From: Chitinophaga tropicalis
GTDB taxonomy: Bacteria > Bacteroidota > Bacteroidia > Chitinophagales > Chitinophagaceae
Assembly: GCF_009758205.1 (NCBI RefSeq)
Contig: NZ_WRXN01000018.1
Span: 1 to 64,000, forward strand
Length of the DNA: 64,000 bases
Direction: 5' to 3'
The notes beneath the pieces were generated by a model that searched no databases, had not been told where the DNA came from, and saw only the letters and a program-made list of their open reading frames with translations. Made by a program: the position numbers and the translations under genes. Shown piece after piece: positions 1 through 9,847 of the stretch (positions within the stretch are counted from its first letter, which is position 1; each line of letters opens with the position of its first letter).

Positions 1-59
1 AACTGTTCTAAGGCCTTTTTCTTGAGGCCGTCGTAATCAAATTGATCATTCTTGCTCAT
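1..59 (-). CDS. IS256-like transposase, N-terminal fragment (cut by window edge)
   Basis: Reading leftward from an ATG at 59-57, nineteen codons are visible before the window ends, giving MSKNDQFDYDGLKKKALEQ. This resembles the first residues of IS256-family (mutator-type) transposases of Bacteroidota, which begin with a short acidic stretch and then a lysine-rich helix. The catalytic DDE residues would lie outside the window, so the family call rests on the N-terminus and on the inverted repeat just upstream. It could be another small lysine-rich protein. Confidence 0.45.
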   Translation of the reverse strand, partial: MSKNDQFDYDGLKKKALEQ

Positions 60-70
60 AAAAAGAAACT

Positions 71-109
71 TGTGTTAAAGGTCAGGAAATTATTTTAACC
101 TTTGACACA
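71..109. repeat. Inverted repeat at the probable end of the IS element
   Basis: TGTGTTAAAGGT (71-82) and ACCTTTGACACA (98-109) are inverted repeats matching at 11 of 12 positions around a 15-base spacer. They lie between the transposase start and a truncated gene. This is where the terminal region of an IS256-type element would be, so the outer element boundary is placed near 110. The matching distal end and the target duplication lie outside the window. Confidence 0.45.
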
Positions 110-111
110 GT

Positions 112-336
112 TCATTTTACAGTCTCTGCTATCCCAATTATAGCCCAAATTCTGGAAGGGTTTTCTGAGCCATTTATCGCCTTTGACAAAAATAAATTAC
201 TTATAAAGTTTTTAGTCCAGGCAAAACCAATCGAATTCTTGTCTAGCAATGAGCCGCCCGGATATAAAAATGTCGCTATTGCTATTAAAATCACAGAAAT
301 GACTATACAAATTAAAACCGAATAATTCTTAATCAT
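112..336 (-). pseudogene. 5' fragment of a small membrane protein (DUF998-like), truncated by the IS end
   Basis: The 74-residue reading frame starts with one transmembrane helix (about residues 5-24), then YPGGS, then conserved-looking segments including SIGFAW and AINGSENPSR. Intact proteins of this type in Bacteroidota are roughly 200-residue multi-pass membrane proteins with YPGGS...NSVG.DW...NP.RPFAI near the N-terminus. Here the frame stops a few codons after the NPSR segment, exactly where the inverted repeat begins. I infer that IS insertion removed the remaining two thirds. No function is known for the family that I can name. Confidence 0.5.
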
Positions 337-453
337 TTGTTTATTTTATTAATATTCTCTTTGTCACTTTGCCAATGTATGGTTTATAGAAAATGTCAGT
401 AAGTCTGCCAAACATAATCTTCTGATTACTGCTCTCAACATTCATTTCATTAC

Positions 454-675
454 CTATATTATTTTTATTGTGATCTGATGTAAAATCTGAAACCCATGCT
501 CATCAATATCCTCATAATAAATCTGTATCCCATTCATCCACCCCATTTCCCGCAGTTATGCAGGCAACTTTTTTAAAAACTGTTTGCGTTTCCAATATTG
601 CAAAACGACAACCAGCTTAACATATTCTCCACAAGAGCTAATGAGGTTTAATTTCAGTTCAATGATAGTGCCTGT
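454..675 (-). pseudogene. Remnant of an unrecognised small gene with an in-frame stop
   Basis: Reading leftward from about 675, one frame stays protein-like (GTIIELKLNLISSCGEYVKL..., then QYWKRKQFLKKLPA), meets a TAA at 558-556, then continues in the same frame as LREMGWMNGIQIYYEDIDEH... to a TAG at 456-454. The composition on both sides of the TAA looks like one protein. No start codon is clear, because a TAA sits immediately upstream (678-676). A further 34-codon frame (445-341) begins shortly after and ends four bases before the next fragment. I do not recognise the protein. Confidence 0.35.
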
Positions 676-1205
676 TTACTTCAATTAAAGAATAATTGAA
701 AATACAGCCTCCTCATTTTAAATCTCATAATATTATATTAAAACCTAAAATTTTAAATAATTCAGGGATTATAAACCTAATATCTATGATTTTTTTAGGT
801 TTACAGACCTTATTTTTGTTAAATAATCTAGTACTCTTTAGTTCCAGACTTCGTTCTGATATATCCTGAGGATGGTGATTGCTTCGATAATCTTCAGCAG
901 CGATTTTTCGGGAGGTCATCTTTCAATTGAAATACGAAATCAATCATAATAGATCTCCTCATATCTGTCGTGTATATGTTATTAAAGAATGAACGGTCAC
1001 AGTTCTGATTTAGAAATAGTGAGTGCAAAATCCCAATTAAGTAGTTTAAAATAATGTCACTGAGACATTTTCCTTATCCGACGGGCTTGATTAATAAGAT
1101 TGTCCACATAAAAAATTGAATAGTCCTTATCTGGCGATGCAATAAAAACTAACTTTAGCGTACGTTATGTAAACTATCGCCAAAATCATTAAATCCAATT
1201 TCTGT
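676..1205. other. Intergenic region upstream of the first SusC gene
   Basis: AT-rich sequence with no gene I can support. A 64-codon frame on the minus strand (919-725) has no recognisable features. Close to the susC start, TAACTTTA at about 1151-1158 resembles the Bacteroidota -7 box TAnnTTTG with one mismatch, but no convincing -33 element precedes it. Confidence 0.3.
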
Positions 1206-4200
1206 ATGACAAATTTCCACGGTGTGAGCTTCTCACCTCGAGCCTGGTGTAAACCAATCATGCTGCTATTATTTCTTTTTTCCTTCCTGATGGCAAATGC
1301 ACAAAAAAAGATATCCGGCAAAATAACAGATGCTGATAGTAAGGAACCTGTGTTTGGGGCTTCTGTTCGCGTCAAAGGCACCTCAAAAGGAGCTGTAACT
1401 GATGATAAAGGCGTCTTTACGATCGATGCAGCTAAAGGCAGTACACTTATTATTTCCTCCATGGAGTATGGAAGTATTGAAGTTAAAGTAGAAGAGGCCT
1501 CTTCCTACGACATACCTCTTAAACGCAGTGTTTCCGGTTTAAATGAAGTAGTTGTGATCGGATATGGTACGGTAAAACGAAAGGACCTTACCGGGGCCAT
1601 TGCATCTTTAAAAGGTGCAGATATTAAAACAGAAGGCGTCAGTAATGTGGGCCGTGCATTGCAGGGTAAATTACCTGGTGTAACAGTAGAATCGGCCGGC
1701 GGTGATCCTGGTTCGGGCACCCGCATCCTGATAAGAGGTGTAGGCACATTCAATAATGCTGATCCCCTCTATATTGTAGATGGTGTACAGGTAGCCAACA
1801 TCAATAATATTGCGCCCGGAGATATTGAGTCGATGGATGTATTAAAAGATGCCTCCGCTGCCGCTATCTATGGATCAAGAGCTGCGAATGGAGTTGTGCT
1901 GGTAACCACTAAATCTGGTAAACCTGGCAAGGCCGTTATCCAGTTCAATACCAATGTAGGCCTCCAGAGGATCCTCAAAAAGTATGATGTGCTGAATGCA
2001 TCTGAATGGGCGACAGTAAGTAATGCCGCACATGATGCAGCCGGTTTGCCAAGACTGGCTATCGCCGCTGATCCATCACAGCTTGGTAAAGGGACCGACT
2101 GGCAGGACGCTATTTTCAGAACGGCCCCTATACAACAGTATTACCTGGGTGTAAGCGGTGGCGGTGAGACAGCAAAATACAGTATGTCCGGTCAATACAC
2201 AGATCAGGATGGTATTGTGGACGTAACAGGTTACAAACGTTACGGTGCACGTGTTAAATCAGAAGCCACCAAAGGCCGTCTGAAGATCGGTGAAACATTG
2301 CTGCTGACAAGGGAGAAATGGATCCGCATGCCAGGAGGCTGGGGCGGTCAGGGAGGTAATCCTGTAGGTTCTGCCGCAAAAATGATCCCGGTGTTTAATA
2401 TCTACGACTCCACTGCCGTGGGTGGTTATTCCGGAGCATCAGGACCAGTTGTGAATGTGGCCAATCCAGTAGCACAGCTACACCTTGAAGATATCAGTTA
2501 TGAATTGACTTCCATTCTCGCAAATGCTTTTGCGGAAGTTTCCATTCTTCCCAATTTAAAGTATAAGTTCAATGTCGGATACACCAACTCTTTCGGTAAT
2601 ACTGACGACTACCAGCGCCGTTATGTGGTAGGTGGCCTGTTTGCACATGCCACCAATGACCTCAGCCAAACCAAAGAGCGCACCAACCTGGTAATGCTGG
2701 AAAATACGCTGAGTTATAATAAAGATTTCGGGAAACATAGTCTCCAGCTGCTGGCGGGATATGCTTACCAGCGACTCAAATACAATTACTGGCTTGCCAG
2801 TAAAACAAATCTCCCTGATGGAATAAAAGAACTTGACGCTGCTTCCGGCGCTGCTACGGTAGGAGGTAACAGTACTGAAAGTGTGCTTTTATCACAACTG
2901 GGACGTGTGATCTATTCTTATGATAACAGGTACCTGCTTACAGCCAGCTTCAGAAGAGATGGTTCTTCCCGCTTTGGAAAAGCCAACAGGTATGGGAACT
3001 TCCCGTCTGTTGCTGTTGGGTGGAATCTTTCCAATGAAAAGTTCTTTCATGCAGATCCCAGGGTATTATCTTCTTTGAAAATAAGAGGCAGTTATGGGAT
3101 ACTGGGTAACCAGGAGATCGGGGATTACCAGTATAGTGCTGCTATCGCTTCCAATATCAATTATGTAATAGGCGCAGCTCAGCAAAAATGGTTTGGTGCT
3201 ATCCAGACTGCTTTTGCCTCTCCCAATATCAAATGGGAAAATACAAAAACAATCAACGCCGGTATTGACGCAGGTTTCCTGAACGGTAAACTGAACATGA
3301 GCGCTGATTACTTTACAAAAAGAACCACCGATGTATTATTAGAAGTTCCTATTCCCGGTTCAGCCGGTTCTTCTGAAAACCCTACCGTGAATGCAGGCAT
3401 CCTGCAAAACAAAGGGTTTGAACTGGGTATCAATTATGGCAATAAGGCAGGTGTACTGACTTACTCGGTATATGGGACATTCTCGTCTATCAAGAATAAA
3501 GTGATTGAACTGGGTACAGGTTCCCAGCAGATATTTGGCGGACAGCCTACCCACCATGGTGCGTCTACCACTCTTACTGAAGCTGGTGGCCAGGTGAGCG
3601 CTTTTTACCTGATCAAAGCAGAGGGCATCTTCCAATCGCAGGAAGAGGTAAATGCCTACAGGGGTAAAAACGGGCAGCTTATCCAGCCAAATGCATCTGC
3701 AGGAGATATTAAGTTCCTCGACGCGAACGGCGACGGTAGTATCAGTAATGCTGACAGGGTGAATTGCGGCAGCCCCTTTCCTAAGTTTGAGTATGGAATC
3801 GGCGCTAATCTATCCGCTTTTAATTTTGACCTGAACTTATTTATGCAGGGTACTTACGGCAATAAAATATACAACGGTCTAAGACAGGACCTTGAAGGTA
3901 TGAACCTGGAGTTTAATTACTCCCGCGCTACTTTGAATGCATGGACACCTACCAATCATTCCAACATTCCGAGAGCCGTTATCAATGATCCAAACTTTAA
4001 TACACAGACCTCTTCCCGTTTCCTGGAAAGCGGTTCTTATTTCCGCCTTAAAACATTACAGATAGGTTATACTATCCCGGAATTTCTGAACAATAAATTT
4101 AAGATCACCTCCATGCGTGCTTATATCAGCGCGGATAATTTATTTACCATAACGAATTACAGTGGCTACAATCCAGACATTGGCAGATCAGGCAGTATCC

Positions 4201-4280
4201 TGGACAGAGGTGTTGACTTTGGTCATGTTGCCTATCCTCTTGCCCGTGTAGTATCCCTTGGTATTCAGTTATCATTATAA
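1206..4280 (+). CDS. SusC/RagA family TonB-linked outer membrane transporter
   Basis: A 1024-residue protein. A signal peptide with a hydrophobic run at residues 18-31 ends at MANA-QKK. A carboxypeptidase-regulatory-like domain follows (about 35-110, starting KKISGKITDADS), then a plug domain (about 115-230) containing EVVVIGYGTVKRKDLTGAI and PLYIVDGVQV, then a 22-strand-type barrel. Family knowledge: SusC proteins import oligosaccharides across the outer membrane using TonB energy, with a SusD lipoprotein as lid. The susD partner follows after 14 bases, and a GH2 gene and AraC regulator lie beyond. No STN domain is present, so no anti-sigma coupling is indicated. The substrate cannot be read from sequence. 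Confidence 0.95.
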   Translation: MTNFHGVSFSPRAWCKPIMLLLFLFSFLMANAQKKISGKITDADSKEPVFGASVRVKGTSKGAVTDDKGVFTIDAAKGSTLIISSMEYGSIEVKVEEASSYDIPLKRSVSGLNEVVVIGYGTVKRKDLTGAIASLKGADIKTEGVSNVGRALQGKLPGVTVESAGGDPGSGTRILIRGVGTFNNADPLYIVDGVQVANINNIAPGDIESMDVLKDASAAAIYGSRAANGVVLVTTKSGKPGKAVIQFNTNVGLQRILKKYDVLNASEWATVSNAAHDAAGLPRLAIAADPSQLGKGTDWQDAIFRTAPIQQYYLGVSGGGETAKYSMSGQYTDQDGIVDVTGYKRYGARVKSEATKGRLKIGETLLLTREKWIRMPGGWGGQGGNPVGSAAKMIPVFNIYDSTAVGGYSGASGPVVNVANPVAQLHLEDISYELTSILANAFAEVSILPNLKYKFNVGYTNSFGNTDDYQRRYVVGGLFAHATNDLSQTKERTNLVMLENTLSYNKDFGKHSLQLLAGYAYQRLKYNYWLASKTNLPDGIKELDAASGAATVGGNSTESVLLSQLGRVIYSYDNRYLLTASFRRDGSSRFGKANRYGNFPSVAVGWNLSNEKFFHADPRVLSSLKIRGSYGILGNQEIGDYQYSAAIASNINYVIGAAQQKWFGAIQTAFASPNIKWENTKTINAGIDAGFLNGKLNMSADYFTKRTTDVLLEVPIPGSAGSSENPTVNAGILQNKGFELGINYGNKAGVLTYSVYGTFSSIKNKVIELGTGSQQIFGGQPTHHGASTTLTEAGGQVSAFYLIKAEGIFQSQEEVNAYRGKNGQLIQPNASAGDIKFLDANGDGSISNADRVNCGSPFPKFEYGIGANLSAFNFDLNLFMQGTYGNKIYNGLRQDLEGMNLEFNYSRATLNAWTPTNHSNIPRAVINDPNFNTQTSSRFLESGSYFRLKTLQIGYTIPEFLNNKFKITSMRAYISADNLFTITNYSGYNPDIGRSGSILDRGVDFGHVAYPLARVVSLGIQLSL

Positions 4281-4294
4281 TTAAATCATTCATC

Positions 4295-5821
4295 ATGAAT
4301 AAGATATTTTTTGCAATAGCAACAACGGTTGTCATGGCAGGCTGTTCAGATAAAGAACTGGATCTCACCAACCCTAACAAGATCACCAGCGAAACATTCT
4401 GGAGAAATGAAGCTGATGTACAAAGCGCCTTTGCAGCAACCTATAGTCTATTTAAGAATGTAGATGGCGGTTACTGGGGAGTGAGAGGGGTTGAACTTTC
4501 TAACGGAAGGGGAGATGATTTCTTTATCAGGAATGATGTGAGTTATTTATACCAGCTTTCCACCTTTACCAACACGCCGGATAATGCCGCTGCCAACAAT
4601 GTGTTCAATATCTCTTATCGCGCCATTTTCCGGGCAAACCAGATCCTGTCGAACATTGATAAGGTCAGCGGTTTAGACGATACGAAAAAGAAGCAATACA
4701 TTGCGGAAGCGAAATTCCTGAGAGGGCTGAACTACTATATCCTGGCTATAAATTTTGGTGCTGTTCCTTTAAGGATCACCATCCCGGCTTCAACTGCTGA
4801 TTATTTTATTCCTGTTTCTACAGAATCCGAGATCTGGGCACAGGTAATAAAAGATTTCACTGAAGCAGCCGCAGACCTGCCGCTCTCTTATTCTGCCGCA
4901 GACCTGGGCAGGGCCACCAAAGGTTCTGCATTGGGTTTTCTTGGTAAGTCCTACGTTTATCTGAAAGACTGGCCTAATGCAGAGGCTACCTTAAAACAGT
5001 TAACTGTTGCCCCTTTCACTTATCAGTTAATGCCTAATTACGGCGATAATTTTACTGTTGCAAATGATAACAATATAGAGTCGCTTTTTGAAATCCAACT
5101 TGCTGATGTAGGCGGTACTAATCCCTGGGCAGGTGAAAATGCCAATGAATCGATCGGTGTTACTACCGCACAGGAGTTTGCCCCTTCAGAGGTTTCCGGT
5201 TGGTTTGAAGTGAGCCCGACAGACAAGTTGTTCAATGAATTTCAAAAGGAAAAAACAACTACCGGCGAGTTTGACCCGAGAATGTATGCAACGTTGATGT
5301 GGGATTATCCAGGGGCTACATTCTATAATAAACCATTCACCGCTTTCAGCTTACAGTTCGGTTATAAATCCATGTTTAAGAAATACCAGAACTATACACA
5401 GGATAATGAGCTTACCGGTAGCAATGGCGGCAGTTATACTTCCAGTATTAATGAAAAAGCGCTCCGGTATGCGGACGTATTATTGCTACTCTCTGAGGCC
5501 GTAACGATGCAAAGCAGGCCAGCTGATGCCTATCCATATATCACTATGGTGCGTAACAGGGCTCAGTTACCTGCATTGACCACCGGGTTAAACGAAACCC
5601 AGATGATGGCAGAGATCAGGCACCAGCGCATGCTCGAATTTGCACGCGAAGGTCAGCGCTTTTATGACCTGAAGAGATGGGACTTATTACAACAGGAGCT
5701 GACCAACAGCGATAAAGTAGGTAAGCAGTTTTACGTGGTTAAAAAGCATGATTACTTCCCGATACCACAGGATGAGATAAATTCTAATTCCAAAGCAGAA
5801 CAGAATTCATACTGGAAGTAA
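4295..5821 (+). CDS. SusD/RagB family nutrient-binding lipoprotein
   Basis: A 508-residue lipoprotein with lipobox VVMAGC and lipidated Cys17. The N-terminal SusD-like half (after DLTNPNKITSETFWRNEADV) has the TPR-type helices, including AKFLRGLNYYILAINFGAVPL. The C-terminal RagB/SusD domain includes LRYADVLLLLSEA and the typical LEFAREGQRFYDLKRW segment near the end. It is the surface lid of the preceding SusC transporter and captures glycan at the cell surface. The two genes are separated by 14 bases, so they are almost certainly co-transcribed. The length is normal for the family. Confidence 0.95.
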   Translation: MNKIFFAIATTVVMAGCSDKELDLTNPNKITSETFWRNEADVQSAFAATYSLFKNVDGGYWGVRGVELSNGRGDDFFIRNDVSYLYQLSTFTNTPDNAAANNVFNISYRAIFRANQILSNIDKVSGLDDTKKKQYIAEAKFLRGLNYYILAINFGAVPLRITIPASTADYFIPVSTESEIWAQVIKDFTEAAADLPLSYSAADLGRATKGSALGFLGKSYVYLKDWPNAEATLKQLTVAPFTYQLMPNYGDNFTVANDNNIESLFEIQLADVGGTNPWAGENANESIGVTTAQEFAPSEVSGWFEVSPTDKLFNEFQKEKTTTGEFDPRMYATLMWDYPGATFYNKPFTAFSLQFGYKSMFKKYQNYTQDNELTGSNGGSYTSSINEKALRYADVLLLLSEAVTMQSRPADAYPYITMVRNRAQLPALTTGLNETQMMAEIRHQRMLEFAREGQRFYDLKRWDLLQQELTNSDKVGKQFYVVKKHDYFPIPQDEINSNSKAEQNSYWK

Positions 5822-5872
5822 TTGACCGGATCTTTACAGACGACTATGTCCTTTAATCAGCAAAATAAAAAG

Positions 5873-5898
5873 AGCCCGTATCAGCGTTGATACGGGCT
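5873..5898. terminator. Bidirectional rho-independent-type terminator
   Basis: AGCCCGTATCA / TGATACGGGCT is a perfect 11-bp stem around a GCGT loop, followed by TCTTTTAT on the plus strand and preceded by an A-rich run. It sits between the convergent ends of susD and the GH2 gene and should stop transcription from both sides. Confidence 0.85.
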
Positions 5899-5937
5899 TC
5901 TTTTATCCGATACCTGATGTAAACTGACAGGCTCCTT

Positions 5938-8727
5938 TTATTTGTATAGTTCCTGTATTTGTTCCGGTCTGACGGCGACTTCAGGATTAAATGCCTTTGT
6001 TTGCATATATGACAGCAAACTATGATAAAGCTGTCTCGCAGCTAACCTTGTATCCAGATCATGTTGCAGATCAATAGAAGTCACCACTATCTTTCCCTTT
6101 CCTATCCTTGCTTCAAACAATATACCCAGCTTCCTCGCTTCAAACCAGGTATCTATTAATTGCACGGATGGTTTTAATTCAGCAGGAAAATTGTCGAGAT
6201 GCATTGGCTGAGCTGTATGAATGATATCCCACCACTGCCAATTAGAATGATATTCCGTTGGAAAATCATTAAAAAGAGGCGCTGACGGATCACACAGAAT
6301 ACCTAATGTATGAGGAGCCTGTCCTTCGGTCCATGCCGTATTCCAGAAGATCGAAGACATCCCTGTTTTAACAGAAGCCCCTTTCTTTTCAGTGATCTTA
6401 TTGTTTAATTGCAATAATACGGTAGCACCGGCTTCCAGTTTTGCAGATATTGCAGGTGTAAGTTCATCTGTAACAATAAGATCATTACCGGGCTGCACAT
6501 TTGCCGTATCAGGATATACCCAGAAATCCCAGTCATTTGCACCTAATCCATCCAATATAATTTCCAGGTTGAGCTTTTCTGCTTTACTGATACCGGAAAG
6601 TTTACAGGAGATATTACCTGCCTGGTTATCATTCTTCCAGTCAAGGTCCGCAGTTAAAGTACCATTCGCTATTACCCGTTTGTTATTACCGGTAATCTTC
6701 CATTTTACCGGTACTTTCTTCAACTGCTCTTTTCCGAAATGGGCGATCTGCACGCCAGCTGTAAATACTTCTGAGTTCTTCCATGTAAACTTACTGATCA
6801 CTGCCAGTGGCACTGTAGCAGAAGAAAAACGGTGGAAGGCTGCAGGTGTGAAATAAGGCTTGCTGTTCCAGAAAGGATCCAGAATTCCCACCAGGGCAGT
6901 ACCCTGACCGGGAAAATCATGCAGGTCCAGTAACTGGTAACCTGCATAATCAGTACGCATACCAGCTTCTATATCTGCTTTATAACACAACGCCTGTAAT
7001 TTTCCGGAAGCCATGAGAAAATCATGCGCCTGCGACTGCAGGTGTTCTCTCTTCATGAAGTCATAGAAGATATCGAAATTTCGTGCCTGTAACAGACCGG
7101 TATATTTCTTTCGTTCTGTGAAATCGGGATATACACACCACTGTCCTATTTCATGTGCTACAACCGGTTTGTTGTCCCTGAGCTTTTCTTTGAAGTTAAA
7201 TTGTGAATTGGGAGCTTTGGCATTAATGACGCTGTTAACTCCTTCGCCCCAGGCCTGAATACGCGGTTCAGGCAGAACATGATAATCATTTTCTGCAATG
7301 GCCGGCCATCCTGAACCGGCACTATAAAGGCGTCGTTTATCTTTTTCTTTCCAATATTTTACGAATGCCGCCAGATACGGGTCACGGTTTTTACCTCCTG
7401 CAGGTTCATTAGTCGGTACCATCATCAGAAAGGAAGGATGATTACCATAGGCAGCAATGATCCGGTTACTTTCTTCATACAGGAAATTATCTACAGATAG
7501 TCCCTCTCCTACGCTTGCCCAGCAATCCACCTCAACAGAAAGATATACACCGGCATGATCCGCAGCTGTAAATGCGGCTTCCGGCGGACACCATGAATGA
7601 AACCGCATATGATTGAGACCATGTGCTTTTATGATCCGGAAAATCCGTGCCCATGCCACTGTATCTGTGGGCGGATAGCCTGTTAACGGGAAGATGGCGC
7701 ATTCCAGTGTTCCCCGCAGGAATACAGGATGATCGTTAACTGTAATTTTCGAGTTGGTAGTCCCCACACTGCGCATTCCAAAACTAATCTTTTTGGTATC
7801 GGTACTTTTTCTATCCGCCGTTTGTAGCTGTACAGTGAGTTGATACAGCTTATGGTTAAATTCATCCCATAATACAGGACGATCGCCCATTGGATAGGTT
7901 AACAATAAGGTGCTGTCATTGCTGCTGAAAGATTGCTTTAAGGCTGGTAACTGATCTACAGATATAGAAAGGCTGCCTGCTGCAACTGCATTACCGGTAT
8001 GACCAAGCATTATTTCAAGCTGGATGTTCCTGTTGTGGATATCGGGATAAACCTGTACCCGTTTTACAAAAACAGGGCTCCCTGCTTCCAGTACAATGTC
8101 ACCCGCAATACCATTCCAGGTCCCCTGTGTCTGATCGCTGGCGCTGTGAGCATTGATACCTACTTCTGAGAGATAACGGTTGTCTACCCGGATAGTGAGT
8201 GTATGTTTACCCGGGCTGAGATGGCTCAGGTCATATACATGCGGGGTGGCCAGGCTGCTATCTGCCCCGATGAGTTGACTGTCTGTATAAACGGTGGTAC
8301 CCCAGTGACAACGTTCCAGCGTAAGACTGATATGTTTACCAGCCCATTGTGGCGGGATATTAATGACCTTCTGATACCATGCAGCACCCATGTAATACTT
8401 TTCGGGAGTTAGCCAGAAGGGAAATTTGAAGTTGTCATTTTTCCGGTAAGGTGCATATTTTTCCTCTTTCAGAAAGGCTTCATATCTGTCACCGATCCAT
8501 TTTGTGCTGACGGAAGGTTCATCGCCATACCCCTGTGCCTGCATAGCACCAGGTAATTTGAGGGAATCCTTTAATTGCTGAGTATACCATTGCTGTTGAA
8601 TACCCCGATCGTCTCTATCTATCCGGAATTTCCATTTCCCGGCCAGCGAGATCCTGTTTTGTGCCGGCATAGCAATGGGAATAGCCATCATTGCCGCCAG
8701 TAATACCAGTTTAACGTGTTTATTCAT
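5938..8727 (-). CDS. Secreted glycoside hydrolase family 2 protein
   Basis: A 929-residue protein with a signal peptide ending at about residue 22 (AMPA-QN). The order is a GH2 sugar-binding jelly roll (about 25-215, with SLAGKWKFRID and AAWYQKVINIP), an immunoglobulin-like domain (about 220-325) and a TIM barrel (about 330-640). Asn440-Glu441 in VPTNEP fits the acid/base pair, and Glu526 in VAHEIGQW fits the nucleophile. A C-terminal beta-rich extension follows (about 680-929). GH2 covers beta-galactosidase, mannosidase, glucuronidase and related activities, and I cannot choose among them. It is convergent with the SusCD pair and divergent from an AraC regulator. This suggests the enzyme trims oligosaccharide taken up by that transporter. 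Confidence 0.85.
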   Translation of the reverse strand: MNKHVKLVLLAAMMAIPIAMPAQNRISLAGKWKFRIDRDDRGIQQQWYTQQLKDSLKLPGAMQAQGYGDEPSVSTKWIGDRYEAFLKEEKYAPYRKNDNFKFPFWLTPEKYYMGAAWYQKVINIPPQWAGKHISLTLERCHWGTTVYTDSQLIGADSSLATPHVYDLSHLSPGKHTLTIRVDNRYLSEVGINAHSASDQTQGTWNGIAGDIVLEAGSPVFVKRVQVYPDIHNRNIQLEIMLGHTGNAVAAGSLSISVDQLPALKQSFSSNDSTLLLTYPMGDRPVLWDEFNHKLYQLTVQLQTADRKSTDTKKISFGMRSVGTTNSKITVNDHPVFLRGTLECAIFPLTGYPPTDTVAWARIFRIIKAHGLNHMRFHSWCPPEAAFTAADHAGVYLSVEVDCWASVGEGLSVDNFLYEESNRIIAAYGNHPSFLMMVPTNEPAGGKNRDPYLAAFVKYWKEKDKRRLYSAGSGWPAIAENDYHVLPEPRIQAWGEGVNSVINAKAPNSQFNFKEKLRDNKPVVAHEIGQWCVYPDFTERKKYTGLLQARNFDIFYDFMKREHLQSQAHDFLMASGKLQALCYKADIEAGMRTDYAGYQLLDLHDFPGQGTALVGILDPFWNSKPYFTPAAFHRFSSATVPLAVISKFTWKNSEVFTAGVQIAHFGKEQLKKVPVKWKITGNNKRVIANGTLTADLDWKNDNQAGNISCKLSGISKAEKLNLEIILDGLGANDWDFWVYPDTANVQPGNDLIVTDELTPAISAKLEAGATVLLQLNNKITEKKGASVKTGMSSIFWNTAWTEGQAPHTLGILCDPSAPLFNDFPTEYHSNWQWWDIIHTAQPMHLDNFPAELKPSVQLIDTWFEARKLGILFEARIGKGKIVVTSIDLQHDLDTRLAARQLYHSLLSYMQTKAFNPEVAVRPEQIQELYK

Positions 8728-8873
8728 TTCAGGCGTGTTTTATTAGATTTCCAGTTGTTCCTGGCTCAAAGAATCAATACTTCTTTACAAAAGAACTTTT
8801 TTTAACTTTAATAAGGATCGACTATATGACTATTCTTGTGGACATTCTTACTTTTTATCAAAAAAATTAACAT

Positions 8874-9779
8874 GTGAAGAGGCAGCGAAAAAAGGACGGA
8901 TTCCAGGGACAGAAGGCCGTCATCATTCCAAGATCTGTGCTAAACAATAAATGCAGTACACATCCACTGATCGGAAAACTATACATCACTGATATTGGTT
9001 ATTACCCGAAAGCCCGTTACCATTACAGGGAACGTCTGCATGGCACAGATCAACATATACTTATTTATTGTCATGAGGGGGAAGGTAGTATGCTCATAGA
9101 TAAACAGGAATATAAGATATCACCAGGTGATTTCTATCTTATACCTGCTTTAACAAGGCATACCTATGCCGCTAATGCGGATAATCCCTGGACAATCTTC
9201 TGGATTCATTTCAAGGGTGAATCTGCTGACGACTGGGTAAAACAAATACATCAATATTTAAATAGTTATGGAGGGTTTATACCGGACGGCGAAAAAACAA
9301 TCCGGTTATTCAATGAGATATATACTCCGCTGGAGCGGGGTTATAGTATGGAGCACCTGATGTATAGCAATATGTATCTCTGGCATTATCTGTCCACTTT
9401 TATTTACCAGGAGAAAACCAGATCCCGGATGAATAATCCTGAAACTGATACCATAGATAGTGCTATCGATTACATGCAGAAGAATGTAGATCAGAATCTG
9501 ACACTGGAAAAGATAGCACAGCATGTCCAGTTTTCGCCTTCTCATTTTTCGCTGTTATTCCGGAAAAAAACGGGGTTCTCTCCTATTGAGTATTATAATC
9601 ACCTGAAAATGCAGCAGGCCTGTCAGTACCTGCTGTTTACCAAACAGCGGATCAAAGAAATTGCGCTGGAAGTAGGCATGTTTGACCAGCATTACTTTTC
9701 GCGGATATTTAAAAAAACAATGGGAGTTTCTCCTCAGGAGTATAGAAATAAAAGGAGTTCGGAGCTTGGAGGAATATGA
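8874..9779 (+). CDS. AraC family transcriptional regulator
   Basis: A 301-residue protein starting at GTG. An N-terminal cupin-like sensor domain (about 40-150) includes ILIYCHEGEGSMLIDKQEYKI and PGDFYLIPALTRHTY. The C-terminal double helix-turn-helix (about 195-295) includes LEKIAQHVQFSPSHFSLLFRKK and the signature GMFDQHYFSRIFKKTMGVSPQEYR, split here for length. It is transcribed divergently from the GH2 gene across 146 bases. The likely role is sugar-responsive activation of the GH2 gene and perhaps of the susCD pair. There is no earlier ATG in frame. An in-frame internal start is possible but would cut into the domain. Confidence 0.9.
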   Translation: MKRQRKKDGFQGQKAVIIPRSVLNNKCSTHPLIGKLYITDIGYYPKARYHYRERLHGTDQHILIYCHEGEGSMLIDKQEYKISPGDFYLIPALTRHTYAANADNPWTIFWIHFKGESADDWVKQIHQYLNSYGGFIPDGEKTIRLFNEIYTPLERGYSMEHLMYSNMYLWHYLSTFIYQEKTRSRMNNPETDTIDSAIDYMQKNVDQNLTLEKIAQHVQFSPSHFSLLFRKKTGFSPIEYYNHLKMQQACQYLLFTKQRIKEIALEVGMFDQHYFSRIFKKTMGVSPQEYRNKRSSELGGI

Positions 9780-9847
9780 AAGCTATAAAAAATTTTTTAT
9801 ACTATAATGGTAAATCCCGTTAAAGGTTTTGATGCAAAATGAGTTTA

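Noticed and set aside
725..919. 64-codon minus-strand frame in the decayed left region
   Set aside because: No motif, no neighbour link, and AT-rich codons unlike real genes here.
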